The notes beneath the pieces were generated by a model. The model made no database searches, was not told where the DNA came from, and worked only from the letters and a program-made list of their open reading frames with translations. The position numbers were made by a program, and so were the translations under genes. From contig JAOTON010001575.1 in NCBI GenBank assembly GCA_034440635.1, forward strand, positions 484,501-548,500: DNA of 64,000 nucleotides. Reading direction: 5' to 3'. Position 1 is the stretch's first letter, and each line of letters opens with the position of its first letter. This stretch comes from Lepas anatifera. Lineage: Eukaryota > Arthropoda > Thecostraca > Lepadidae. Positions 46,984-58,235 of this stretch are shown here, one piece after another.

Positions 46984-48206
46984 TCTTGTACAAACCAGTC
47001 AGCAAGATGAAAAGCTGTGGTTGAAGAAATGACATGCATGCGTGCATGTATGTGCATTTCTACAAACATTCATGATGGTCACAAAATACACAAGCAATTG
47101 GTGAAAAAGCACCGAGGTTTTAAAATAAATCGCAGCTTTTAAATGAAAACAAGACTACAAACAGCAAATCACCGCCGAGTCATCAGCCACCCGCGCTCAC
47201 TATCCGTCTTTGAAACGAATCCTTGTTCAAGCAAAGCCCCTCGCCCGCTGCCACCGCCACCAGACCAGACAAACAGCCTAGTTCTTATGAATTTTTTAAC
47301 GCTGCGTTTTACTTTTTCTTGTTTTGTTTTTGCCGAAAGATCTGAACCATGAAGCATCTTGGTGAGTTTGATAGATTCGTTTAATAGACTAAGGTTATCA
47401 TCGATAATGTTTGATATGGAACGAAACAGAAAACTTTCTAGAAATTGTATACCCGAACAGGGAAGTAAGATCATCTCTTCCGGCGTCACTCAATAGATGT
47501 TAGGAAAGGCAGCCTGCATGCACAGCTGGGCGGTCGTTTCAAATTTGTGCGCCATCACTTGACAATTTTAAAATGATAATGCTAAATCATAAAAAAGTTC
47601 GCAGTGACATTGAAACGTGGTACCATTATAATGCTTGCTATTCATTTTCGCCTTTGCTAGCTTTCCAAAAGCAATTTTCTCTATAGAAACCTTTTTGAAT
47701 CCCGGCGAAAATTTTGTCAGATAGGCGACGTGCGTTGGGGACAACATATCTTTTTTACCTCTGCAGTCGGACCCGGGACGGCCACGAACGGACAGGGTGG
47801 CGGGTGGCATAATTTATTCAACAGTGGACACTGCCGCAGTGCACCACATTGCCATCCGTACCAGCGAGCTACAACCAGGGCCGCCGCCAGCCACTTTTAC
47901 TAGGGGGCTGTTCTGATCCGGTGATGGCTAACGCTAAAGCCGAAGCCTGAGTCGGTCTTGAAGATGGGACGATGCAGCCGAGCAAAACCAAAGCCGAGAT
48001 CTGTTAGGTAAGTCGGCGTTGGTGTACGGGAGGAACGACACAACATCTTGCTCGAGTCGCACAGTTTTGGGGTGAGGTCCCTTCTGGTTCACAGGTCAGG
48101 GGACGGATCACCGTCCCTCCGCTTTAGGTGCCCATGGCTATAAGACGCAGTGGACAAACTCGCCTCCCGGGCCACATGTGACATGTATGACACGACTCAG
48201 ACGGAT
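46984..48206. other. No gene supported
   Basis: A 106-codon minus-strand frame at 47169-47489 (rich in Lys/Ser, ending in a Gly run) has no known domain and no clear splice signals. Confidence 0.35.
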
Positions 48207-48294
48207 GTGAGAGGCGGGCACGTGAGAGGCGAGCACGTGAGAGGTGGGCACGTGAGAGGTGGGCACGTGAGAGGTGAACATGTGAGAGGTGAAC
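48207..48294. repeat. 15-bp tandem repeat containing CACGTG boxes
   Basis: Six units of GTGAGAGGNGRGCAC. Each of the first four junctions creates CACGTG; the fifth gives CATGTG. The spacing is exactly 15 bp. Confidence 0.9.
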
Positions 48295-48906
48295 AAACAG
48301 CCAGGCAGTTGTTTTATCGGGAAAGGTGACTTTGATACGCTTATGCCTTCCAGTCAGCTTTTTGATGCAGCTGATCTATATTAAGTACAGTTATGTCAAT
48401 GGATAGGAGTGCTGAAAAGTACAATTTGTGTTGAATACATGCATTACCTACGGGGCTGCATCACAGCGAAGTTATACTTCCAGAAATATGCCAATATGGA
48501 TCTAATGGTTGCACCGCACAAAAGCTATTTTCTGTGCGGATCCTGGCCTCTGATTTATGTCATAAAAGCATTGCATAGGGGTCAGAATCCGTACAGAAAA
48601 CGTGGAAGCTGACCGTACTTATCTCGATATGCAAAGCCCGATATGCTAATGAAGAGCATCACTGTAGTGGCGAAGTTCCGGCAGAGAAGAACCTCAGAAT
48701 AAGAACCTCGTAGTGTAGTGCTTTATTGAGGTCTCCATTACATGGTGTTTCAGTCCTCGCGTCAAATACAGGGTAGCATAGGAGCAGAACACAGTAAAAG
48801 TCAAACGAACAAGGCATCTGAAAAGCAGACAGCTAAAAACTAAAAAAAGCTACACATTGCTACCATCGTCCCTCAGTGCGAGTCAACCTGCTCCTATTTT
48901 GCTATT

Positions 48907-49730
48907 TCATGAGCTAACTCCCCGGAAGCGAAAACCTTGCCTGGCCGCCCCCGTTCTTACTCTGGGCAGCTCAAGCATGCCCGTCTCTGCTCCCCGCGTG
49001 GTCTTTCTTGACACGTCAGAGCGACGCACCATGCTCTCGGCCAGCAAGGGTGGGACAGATGTGCTTAACAGCCTTCTCACCATGGCTACATTACGCTCCT
49101 CCAACATGTCATCAAACCTTATCCATCCCAGTTCCTCCAAGGTAGACGATACGTGTTCGCGGCGGTGCAACCCAGAAACAATGCGCGCTCCAAAATTAAT
49201 TGATTTTTTGAATTCTGTTTTTTTTCTGGGTGGTATTGCATCCTCCCCAAACAGGAAGACAATACTGAATATCGGTAAAGACCAGTGACTGAATTAGGAG
49301 CTGTTTTGTTTCGCAGGAAATTGTATGTCTCAATTTCGAAAGTCCAATGAGTATGCTGTAACACCGACGGGTCACTTGCGATATTTGTTTCTCCCATGAA
49401 AGGGCGGAATCCAAGTAAATTCCAAGGATTTTTGCAAATGGCGCTGGTTTGATTGTGTTCGTGCCAAAATTTACCGCAAAGTCTTCGCTCATTCTTAGAC
49501 GCAGAGGCTTAATCACTTGAAGCTCACTTTTGGTAGGGTTAATTTTGAGGCGGTTTTGAGTGAACCAACTGAGGGCTGTTCCAAGTGTCCGCTCGACGCG
49601 TTGTTTAAGAATCATTAGGTCTGCAGGGGCTTCGGAATCCAAAAACTGAACATCATCGGCGTAGATGACTTGTTTTCCGAAAGGCAAGTGGAAGGCTTGT
49701 AGTTGCTGCAAGTGAGATAGTGTTAACGTA
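48907..49730 (-). pseudogene. Reverse transcriptase fragment of a non-LTR retrotransposon
   Basis: Read on the minus strand from about 49730 downward, the frame gives QVIYADDVQFLDSEA (the RT active-site YADD near codon 18), then TQNRLKINPTKSELQVI, then ILGIYLDSALSWEKQI, then VFTDIQYCLPVWG, to KIN at 49196. After a frameshift around 49185 the second frame (49170-48907) continues HVSSTLEELGWIRFDDMLEER, VRRSDVSRKTTRG and LPRVRTGAARQGFRFRG. Those are the conserved post-RT segments of jockey-like LINEs. The 5' part of the RT, the endonuclease and ORF1 are missing, so it is a 5'-truncated dead copy. No 3' tail is clearly seen below 48907. Confidence 0.82.
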
Positions 49731-49896
49731 CAAGGTTCTTTTACTGTAATTTACCGACAGTGTATCGGGATGCGAATTAAGGACTGCCTACTCTCGATTA
49801 AAAATGTTTGCTTTCGGTGAAGCGAATATCTTGATATCACGTGGCAGCATGCGGCTAGTGACATCAATACCCTCTGCCCTAAAAATGCATGTGGTG

Positions 49897-50077
49897 CATA
49901 AGCGGACCCAGGATTATCAATCGGAGGAGATGGGGAGGTATGTGGGAGGGATATGATCAGGGGTGCACCATACAGACAGGGGGATGCCACTTTCGGACGG
50001 TAAAAACTCAGGTGGACGCCAAATCCTATCGTGGGGGCACCGGGAGGGGTGCAAGTGCCTCCCTGGCTCCGCCTATG
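49897..50077. mobile_element. hAT-like MITE, 181 bp, with clear ends
   Basis: The left end CATAAGCGGACCCAGG and the reverse complement of the right end CATAGGCGGAGCCAGG agree at 14 of 16. The flanks are ATGTGGTG (49889-49896) and ATGTGGTA (50078-50085), 7 of 8 identical. This is the best-preserved member in the window. Confidence 0.85.
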
Positions 50078-50255
50078 ATGTGGTACATCTATCTGTCACC
50101 TTACCAACGAATTCCTAGACACAACGTACCATCTACAAAAACGAATCTCGCCACATTTGGACCTCCAGTCCTCATCTGGAACTAACGCTCGCTGTTGGTC
50201 CCAGGCCTCGTTCATCGGAAATATATTTCACAGCGTTTGCGAAAGAAAAACACGC

Positions 50256-50297
50256 TGACTTTAACCTCGGACAATTTGACTTTAACCTCGGACAATC
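50256..50297. repeat. Two-copy 21-bp tandem duplication
   Basis: GACTTTAACCTCGGACAAT appears twice in direct succession with one base difference at the junction. Confidence 0.85.
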
Positions 50298-51177
50298 TTT
50301 CTGACAATATCAGACCATTGAGTTGTTTTCTTGTCCCGACCTCTGGCAAAGTTGGCTGCAGGAGGCACAGATGTGCGTATTGTTAGACTGCCCTGCGATG
50401 CGACAGCGTGCAACTGGAAAACAACACTGCAATGGATGGACAGGGCGGACGGAGGCCTCCACGGACACCACTTACAAAGTGGCCGGTCAGTGTTGCAGAT
50501 GGCTTCAAAGAATCTGGAGATCCAGAACGGAGGATTTTCCTCCTGGGGTGGCTAGGGATTTTACCATTGATAAGTAGGCTATCGTACGAATTGCCAGCAT
50601 AGGGGTCAAAAGCATCGGTTTTATGACGTCATTTGATATCACTACTTGCACTGACCATTTTGAATGTTGTGCTTTACATGAATAGTGATGGTCTGCTACA
50701 GCAGCATTTTCGCCAGTCATGTACTATAAATGATGGTGTCTTACAGGTGGCGCACTATTCCGGCTTCAAATTCAGCTCGATAACCTACGCACATACAGCT
50801 GTAATAAAAGGACTGACCAGGATGGATATTTCTTAAATAGACCTTATTTCAGCGCAAAACTTTGGAAAAATTTAGCATATCTTAGCAGCGACAGCAGCGC
50901 CCGGTGCATATTCAATGTTCGAATGATCACATCCCATTCATCTAATAATTGACATCATGCAGCATCGCCCAGCCCAGCCCACAAAGGCTATGACATGAAA
51001 AAACATTATGCCTGAATTGTACAACCAGCGTGCTGTTTCTAGCGCAAATTTGGTCTGGTGTATTCGAGGTGCTTTTCTCGGCATCGGTGGTTTATCACGG
51101 AAACGTTGATAACAATTTTCAAACAAAGACCGGAAAAACTGTGAGAATACAAGTATTTACATACTTTACATACTTTA
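50298..51177. other. No feature seen
   Basis: Overlapping 60-85 codon frames at 50323-50602 on the plus strand have no recognisable motif. Confidence 0.35.
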
Positions 51178-51238
51178 CATAAGTACGCCTAATTGCACTA
51201 AATTCCCGGATTCGACCGAGGTGCCAAATTCCCTTTAA
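51178..51238 (+). repeat. Flank shared with 52530-52590
   Basis: AGTACGCCTAATTGCACTAA, TTCCCGGATTCGACC and AGGTGCCA recur in diverged form at 52536-52585. The two copies lie on opposite sides of the 51239-52145 element. Both run up to a TTTAA, where one holds the element. Confidence 0.6.
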
Positions 51239-52145
51239 CACCCGCACTGGAGGGGGAACTGGCACTAACGCGCACTGGAGGGGGGTCTGGTAGGCCACCC
51301 CTAAGATCTCGGAAACAAAGAGGCATAGAAAAACGAAATTTGAGAGTTGGGTGGGGGTTATAGTGATCTACATCATGACCAATTTTTATTGACCTAGATC
51401 AATATCTTCAAGGTCAAACGAGGTCATAAAAGTCAAAACTTGGCCATGCTGGGGACCGACCGGTAAATTCCGTGATTATGCGGAAAAATGGCAGGACTAA
51501 GCTAAAGGCGAACCAGGATCAAATAGAGAAGGTCTCAAAGAGCCTTTCCCTTCAATTTTGGGGTCAAGGACATTCAAGGTCATTGACCTGTAAGGTCACA
51601 ATATAGTATACTACTTATAATGTACACTTTGACTAACACTATAGCCACTGTTTGGCGGGAAATGAGGATTGACCTTTGCAAATGACCTTTGACCTTGCCC
51701 TTTGATCTTCAACTTGGTATTGGGGTACCTTATCGATGACGTCATATACGTCAAACCGGGTAACGTCATTTGACCGGAAGCACTGTGGTCAGTGACCTTG
51801 AAAGTGCAGATATGACCTTGACCTGTGACCTTGACCTTGACCTTGACCTTCATGTGAGGTGACCTTGACATATAATCCTGGTTATATGGTGTTATGACTT
51901 CAACACTTGGTCTCCAATACAAGCTAACTGGTCCGACCGCGCGATTACGGCGACCTCAAAATGAAGGTCTGACTTTAAAAGCCTATAAGTCAAAGAACTT
52001 TCAACCGATTTTAAAAAAATCACCAATCGACGCGCTATTTAATTTTGTTTCATGTGGCACAGTATCGTGTTTCGGCTACGAGCGGTTCTCCGGCCACCTC
52101 GGAAAAACAGGTGGGGGGCCTCCGAGGCCCCCTCCAGTGCGCGTG
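51239..52145. mobile_element. 907-bp TTAA element rich in AGGTCA half-sites (sister of 7135-8045)
   Basis: TTAA at 51235-51238 and 52146-52149. The ends CACCCGCACTGGAGGG and CCCTCCAGTGCGCGTG are inverted repeats. It aligns end to end with 7135-8045 in the same orientation. I count about 17 perfect half-sites, with TGACCTTGACCTTGACCT near 51830. No transposase. Confidence 0.85.
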
Positions 52146-52725
52146 TTAAAGGGAAGGTGATGCCTTTATAACGTGATTTTAACGAGATAGCTAAGTTGTA
52201 AAGCATGCCGGAAAACCCGGTACTGAACATATAAATTGTCTTGAATCTCAAAACTTCTGTGGAGAAAAGCTAAAAACCTACCTGAAATGTACCCTACATG
52301 TACCCAAGCCAGGCGGTGACAGTCGTCAGCTGTTGATGTGACGACATATGCTGACGTCAAGGTATCAGCCAATTGAAGCCCTTGAAGCCTATTAAATATG
52401 GTAGTAGTTGCCAGATCATGACATCATCCACAGGCAGTAATATATTTTCCCCTAGAGGAACATTTAAAAAATCAAAGTATTGAGCTTATTATACATTTTT
52501 CAGGGAATTCATGGACGTTTTCATGATTTTCAGCTAAAAGTACCTCTAATTACACTAAGTTCCGGGATTCAACCAAGGTGCCACAATCCTTTTAAGAAGG
52601 GGGCGCCCAAAGAGTCAAACGTTTGCCTGCGGCTGACAGCGGACTGGCAGTCAACAAAGAATGATGCCGAAAAATCGAAAAATAGTGTGCCTCTGCTAGG
52701 GTCACTTTTCCAAAAATAACTTTAA

Positions 52726-53300
52726 CACCCACCTCCGTGGGCTTCCGATCCACTCTACCTCAGAGGGGGGGTTCCGAACACCCCTCGATCTTGACTCCTG
52801 TGTGTGATAGCTAAAACCGGGGATGGCTGGTACACAGCCCACAATAAATTATGAAGAAACCATATCTGTCATTTTTTTGGTTAGATCAATATTGATGACG
52901 TCAGGTGAAAGAATGTGAAAGGTTAGATAATGTGTTTGGCTTCAACGTCTGACTAGGTTAAGTCAGTCAATTCGTAGCCGTCAATATATTCATCTTGTAA
53001 CAAAAAAACGAATCTGGTATGCTATGATCATACTAGATAAAAATATAGAGATTGTCACTTGATCAACACTTAGTAACTTAGTCAGCTCAGGGTCACCATA
53101 TAGAAAAGCATAGTCAATATACCTATCAATCGACTCACGATGATAGTCCACACGTAATGATCAAATTGAAAGTCGTATTATCATTTTCTGCGAAGTCATT
53201 GAACCAAGTCTGAAACCTGTTCACATAGCCTATCAGAGGTCACAGGTACAAACTTTTAACATAAACCTACACAGTAGCCCTAGATGCTAAAGTTTCGAGA
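52726..53300 (+). mobile_element. Left part of another AGGTCA-type TTAA element
   Basis: TTAA at 52722-52725, then CACCCACCTCCGTGGG, a G-run and CCGAACACCCC. Then come GATAGCTAAAACCGG, ACAGCCCACAATAAATTATG and a GATCAATATTGATGACG stretch matching the 29820 and 38516 elements. The right end is not found before the next element at 53484. Confidence 0.5.
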
Positions 53301-53487
53301 ATAAGACGTTATTCTCACCTTTTGCTTCAGGAAAACGACCATGTTCCGGTCAATTCCCATTTGTCTATGTATTTCCGATTCAGAGTCCATAGCCAGCAGC
53401 TGACCCCAGTCATCCATGTGAAAATCCCGTAGCAACAACATGTGACACTTGATGGGTTTATTATTCGACATGAATATTACACCTTAA

Positions 53488-54329
53488 CACGCGCATTGAC
53501 GGGGGGCGGGTGCCCGCCCCCCTCGGGGTTTTCGGAGGTAGCAGAAAAACGGCGACGCGTAGCGCCGCCGTACTTTGGCATACCTTTTTCCTCATCATTT
53601 TTACAACTTTTGTGAAAATTTTAAGGTTAGATCATCTCAGGTCAGGTCACCAGTACAGGTCAAGTGACCCAACCTAAAAAAGTTTAAGATAGCATAAGTC
53701 GGAGCAGGGCGAACTTATCCGATTGAAACTCATATCACATAATGGCCCCGCCGAGTTCTCTAAAATATGTTCCGGTATTTTTGATATCGATGACCTAAGG
53801 TCAGGTACTAGGCATGACCTCTCCATCGGAAATGCATGCAAAAAATTGCTTTTACGGAATACCTCAGTAACGGATGGTGATAGAGCATTTATTTTAGCTG
53901 CATTAGACTCGCCTGGGCTTTGCAGTTCTAATAATATGCATTTTATATAATTTGACCCTGACCTGACCTCAGGCCAGGTCAAATCCTTGATTTGACCTAA
54001 CAAGGTCAAATTATATATCATTCGATTCAGCTTGCTGAGAGGATTCATATACTTTAAGTCGTTTTGCTCTAACTTTACTTGTTCAGATGAAATGGCCGAA
54101 AAACCGAATTTACATGTTATCTCTATGACGGAAAGTTTTGACCTCTCGTGACCTTAAATGTGACCTGACAAAAAAATGGTCCAAATGTTTTCCATGGAGA
54201 AGTGGATGGGCAGCCCAACGCCGTTTACCGTTTTTCGCTACCTAACGTGGTTCTCGAGATCTTAGGGGGGCGGGTACCCGCCCCTCCCCGTCAATGCGAA
54301 GTTGGCTCAGACCCCCGTCAATGCGCGTG
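53488..54329. mobile_element. 842-bp TTAA element with CACGCGCATTGACGGGG ends
   Basis: TTAA at 53484-53487 and 54330-54333. The left end CACGCGCATTGACGGGGG and the right end CCCCCGTCAATGCGCGTG are perfect inverted repeats of 18 bp. A second inverted pair follows inside (GGGCGGGTGCCCGCCCC on the left and its counterpart at 54267). The interior has clusters of AGGTCA/TGACCT at 53635-53670, 53790-53820, 53945-54010 and 54130-54165. No transposase. Confidence 0.88.
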
Positions 54330-54404
54330 TTAAGATTTTCTGTTTTCACTGGTGCCACTCGAAAACGTTGGAGGTGAGGTCATGAGCTGGTCTGCTGACA
54401 TACA

Positions 54405-55865
54405 TATATACATACATTTATTTCGGTTATCAACAAGAACAATGACAGTTCTGATATCTATCGATTGGCGCAAAAGCGTCTAGCGCTTGACTCTTGGCAC
54501 CTCTCGACAACATTGGCGAATTCAGTGCCACGGTCGCACCACCCTTGGCCCATGGCCGCTCACCCGACAGTCACACACAGGATACCCATAACGGCGTCGG
54601 CGTCCTTTGCATAAATTGTTCAAGAGTTCAATGTGAGAATCTTTTGGTGTTTGATATGAATTTCAGGGTTTCTTTCGCTATCGCTCGATTTGTGTCATCG
54701 TTTCCATTTCTCCATGCAGCAGCATCTTAAGTTATTGTTCAGTTGATAAATTTGAAAATTCTGTGGCGATTATGGTCGATATATTTCGGTGGAGGACATT
54801 TCTCTGCACTGTATAATTTACGCAATGAATAAGAAAATGTTTCGTATTTTCGTTTTGATGACCACAGCTGCAGAATGGGGTTTCGGCTCCGAGGATTTGA
54901 TAAGTGTGGCCATTTAATTTGGACATGTCAACTCTGAGTTGCGTCTAAAGGGAGTTCAAAATTTTGTTGCCGTACGAGTAGTATTTTAGAGGTTGTTGAA
55001 CAGAGAAATATTCGACTACATGGTTTTTAAATGATTTGTGCGATTGAATGGTTCTTATTGGTTCTGGAAGCTCATTATATTGTTTTATTGGCTTGGCAAG
55101 AACGAGTTACTGAAGTTACACGTTCTAGTCAATAGTTCCGTTCTTTGGTTTCGGTTACGTAATTCTCTGTTAGCCGTTGCGTTGCGTATATTAGGAAGAG
55201 TGGTTTTGATGTATTGGGGAATATCGTCATTTAGTAGTTTTCGTAAGAAGTGAAGTCTGTGGATTTTACGTCGATTTTTTAGGCTATTCCAACCTAGATC
55301 TAATCTTAATTTTTCTGTAGAGGTTCTAGGTAGTGTTTTAGTAACGATTCCTGCCGCCCTGTTTTGTAATCTTTCAAGCCTCAGACAATCTGCTGCCGTT
55401 ATGATTCCGTCGTAAATTATATCGCAATAATCAAAATGAGGCATGATATAAGTGCTATAAATATAGTCAAGGATTGGTCGAGATAAATATGGGGCGATTG
55501 GGTAAAGAGGACCTAGAGTGATATTAACTTTTCTGACAATGTTGTCTACATGTGAGTGGAATCTTAGGTCTTTTGAGAAATTCATGCCTAAATTTTTGTG
55601 CTCGTTAACATCCGGGATGATTTTGCCGTCAAAAATTAATTGTGGGGTTCTGCATTCCTTTGTAGGAAAAGGTTTGTTGAATAGTTTTTGAGGCATTGAA
55701 AGTAATGAGCCAATTCTTACCATACTCTTGAATTCTAGAAAGATCATTTTGGAGGGATGCTTGAACCTCTTGAACATTTTCAGGTTTGTGTCGAGCAAAT
55801 AGGCAAGTATCGTCAGCAAACAACAGAATTTCGTTCCTAAAGCTTAGAAAGCCCCAATATTAAAT
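54405..55865 (-). pseudogene. Non-LTR retrotransposon fragment: RT palm to zinc knuckle, 3' UTR and tail
   Basis: On the minus strand from about 55861: LLFADDTCLFA (RT active site, FADD form), NWLITFNASKT, then a frameshift near 55640. It continues in the frame ending at 55085: VNEHKNLGMNFSKDLRFHSH, YIMPHFDYCDIIYDG, LERLQNRAAGIVTKT, LGWNSLKNRRKIHRL. After further breaks, including a TAG near 54952, the C-terminal zinc-knuckle-like segment appears at 54926-54732 (CSCGHQNENTKHFLIHC). The 3' UTR follows to about 54405, with TTTTGCGCCAATCG and an ATGTATGT-type tail. The start is truncated within the RT, so the endonuclease is missing. Shared features link it to the plus-strand copy at 34590-35235. 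Confidence 0.85.
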
Positions 55866-57191
55866 TTTTGGAAAATTTACGCCATATATCGGGAATAAAA
55901 TGTGCCCAGTGTGGCACATTTTAAAACAATATCACTTTCAAGGCGATCAGGTAGTGCAGCATGCTTCCGTATGTCAATACGTTGAAAACATTTTGAAAAC
56001 AGATTTTAATATCATTCCAGTCATTAAAATAACAGGAAAGAAACTGGTGAAAACAACAGTAAAAACTAAATTGTTTCATCTTTGACACGGATGCTTTTCC
56101 TCCCGTTGTAGACGCAAATATTTCCTTCCTTATAATAATCTTATATGACCAACATTGCACTCTTTCTCAGCCACGGAATTATGTTTCCCATCGGAGCTTT
56201 TTCATTGGCTATATAGAGGATCTTATTTCGCGTATATTTCCCATAGTATTTCCAACTTCCCATTCAAATCGCTAATGCTTTCCTTGCTGTTCGTGGGTTG
56301 CCTCCTCAGCTTTACAGATGTCCAGCTTGGTGGATTTTTTAGGCTGAGGTAGTAATTCACTGGATCCTGTATTTACTATTTATTGTGGAAATCCTATGAG
56401 TTCCAGGTTGTAAAATGTTTTCTTGTTCTACCTTTCTTAGCACTTGCATTTCGTTAATATCATTTTTCAGCGAAATGTCGCGCGGCTACACAGAACAGCT
56501 TGCTGTTTCCGACTCGCAAAGAAGCTGATTAATGACCGCAATCTACTTGATAGCTGCAGGCAATTTTGTGTCTGCACCACCATGAGCGTACTCAGCAGAC
56601 AGGAAAAAGACAGAACTAATGTTAGTCTCTCCATGACCATTATAACGATTTACACAGTAGCAGCAGATTTCCTATATTGCCCTTTGATCTAGTTTATGAG
56701 TAAGAATTACGTTGGTCGGTGTTACTCCCCTCTCTTTTCGACATGAGAGCTGCGTATGACGCTGGTAATAGCACAGTATCCACTTGACGACGTGACTGCG
56801 GCGGAGGCGCCGGAACCTGATTAGTCACGAGCTGCAGTGGCGTCCCGCAGGGAAGTAGACCATTAAAAATTATCAAAATATTTATTGTGGAGAGCGAGAT
56901 CGGGAAAATATGAGGCCAGTACAGGCTTAAAAAGATACGGAAAGAAAAATTAAAAGGAAAAAAAAAAGAGCCAGTAGGTATACAACAGGAAAACATATTT
57001 TGATCGTGGTGTGAAACCCACCACTAACAAACCTACGAAAATATATTTGGCAGCAATGTCAAGTCATGAGTTGTCGAAAATAGTGTCAGCTGATTATTCC
57101 AAGGACCAAGGATAGTGTAAGTATTCTACAGACATGCATGTCTGCACTTTAGCGTGCGCCTTAGCCTGGCACCGACTGAACACTTTTCGTA
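55866..57191. other. No gene seen
   Basis: A GCAGTGGCGTCCCGCAGGG word near 56831 resembles a hAT-type end but has no partner. Otherwise unassigned. Confidence 0.35.
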
Positions 57192-57951
57192 CCCATCACC
57201 GCCTGAGGGTCCGATCAGACTCCCTACGATCTCGGGAACTGGAAGTGATACGGAAAAAATTAAACGACGCAAAAAAACACCTTACCTTATATCCGTTGAC
57301 CTGTGACGTCACAGTGGGCCACATTAGGCCAAATTAGAGCCATTCATGACACGGGAGCCATGAGGTCTAGAACAAAATATAATACATCAATCTGTTCGTC
57401 TTGACCTAAAAATTCAAATGACATGCGGCATAGCCTTGTAAAGGTACAATATAACCTTGGCCTTAGGTCAATGTCAAATTATTGCCTTTAAAGGTCATAT
57501 TGCATATAATTACAATGCATGGGTCATGCTCATTTCTATGATACCAAATATAAGACTAGTTTTCGTCCAGGAGTTATAGACACAAACAATTTAATAAAAT
57601 CGTGACCTTTGGTGACCTATCGTAACCTTAACACTGGCCTAAACTCAAAATAGATCCATGCTTGCAGATTTTTCGTTTCAAAAGCTTTCGAATGGTGTCT
57701 ATAAAACTTGATTTAGCTCTCCTAAAAGCCGAGTTAAACCCTGGTTTTGCCAAGAACAGAACCGTCTTACACGGCTTTAGAAATGAAGTCCTAACTCGTT
57801 GACCTGACGTGACCTGATGTCACTGTTTTGTCGTCGTTGTCAAATTGAACACTCTAGAGGCTTGCAAAGCGATGCGCGTCTCATTTTCATTAACTCAGAA
57901 TAATTCGCGAAAGGACGAGGGGGTTCAATCGAATCCGCAGGCGGTAATGGG
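57192..57951. mobile_element. 760-bp AGGTCA-rich TTAA-type element
   Basis: TTAA at 57952-57955. The right terminus on the minus strand, CCCATTACCGCCTGCGG, matches the left end CCCATCACCGCCTGAGGG at 57192. The left flank is CGTA, so the left TTAA is decayed or the element border differs. The interior has TGACCT/AGGTCA words (57297, 57405, 57465, 57490, 57605, 57800). Sister copy at 31907-32825. Confidence 0.7.
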
Positions 57952-58032
57952 TTAAATATACGATGCATATAGCGACGAACAAAACTATTTTCTACATAAT
58001 TAAACTCACACAATGCCATTTTCTTACTTCAG

Positions 58033-58235
58033 TTGCTCTTGAACCACCACGGGCCGCCACATTTGGTACCGCCACGCCATTGTGTCCATATTTTGCGGCA
58101 GCCTCTGGGAGTCCAGAGCATCAGAATCCAACTAAATCACGTCGCGTTGACGAAGTACGGCTAGATAGCCTCCGTTGGAGCCTGCGACGCAGGCATATCT
58201 GCGCGGGATTACTTTCATCAGAGCTCCACGCGTGA
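58033..58235 (+). CDS. Possible exon, product unknown
   Basis: A pyrimidine-rich acceptor TTTTCTTACTTCAG ends at 58032. The following frame is open for about 67 codons to a TGA at 58233-58235 (ALEPPRAATFGTAT ... CAGLLSSELHA). The stretch is GC-richer than its flanks. No domain is recognised, and a second frame is also open for 44 codons, so coding is uncertain. Confidence 0.2.

Noticed and set aside
46774..47069. Poly-Ser/poly-Asp open frames on both strands
   Set aside because: They are translations of the trinucleotide repeat with no upstream or downstream coding context.
47169..47489. 106-codon minus-strand frame rich in Lys and Ser
   Set aside because: No start context, splice signals or domain; composition is not distinctive.
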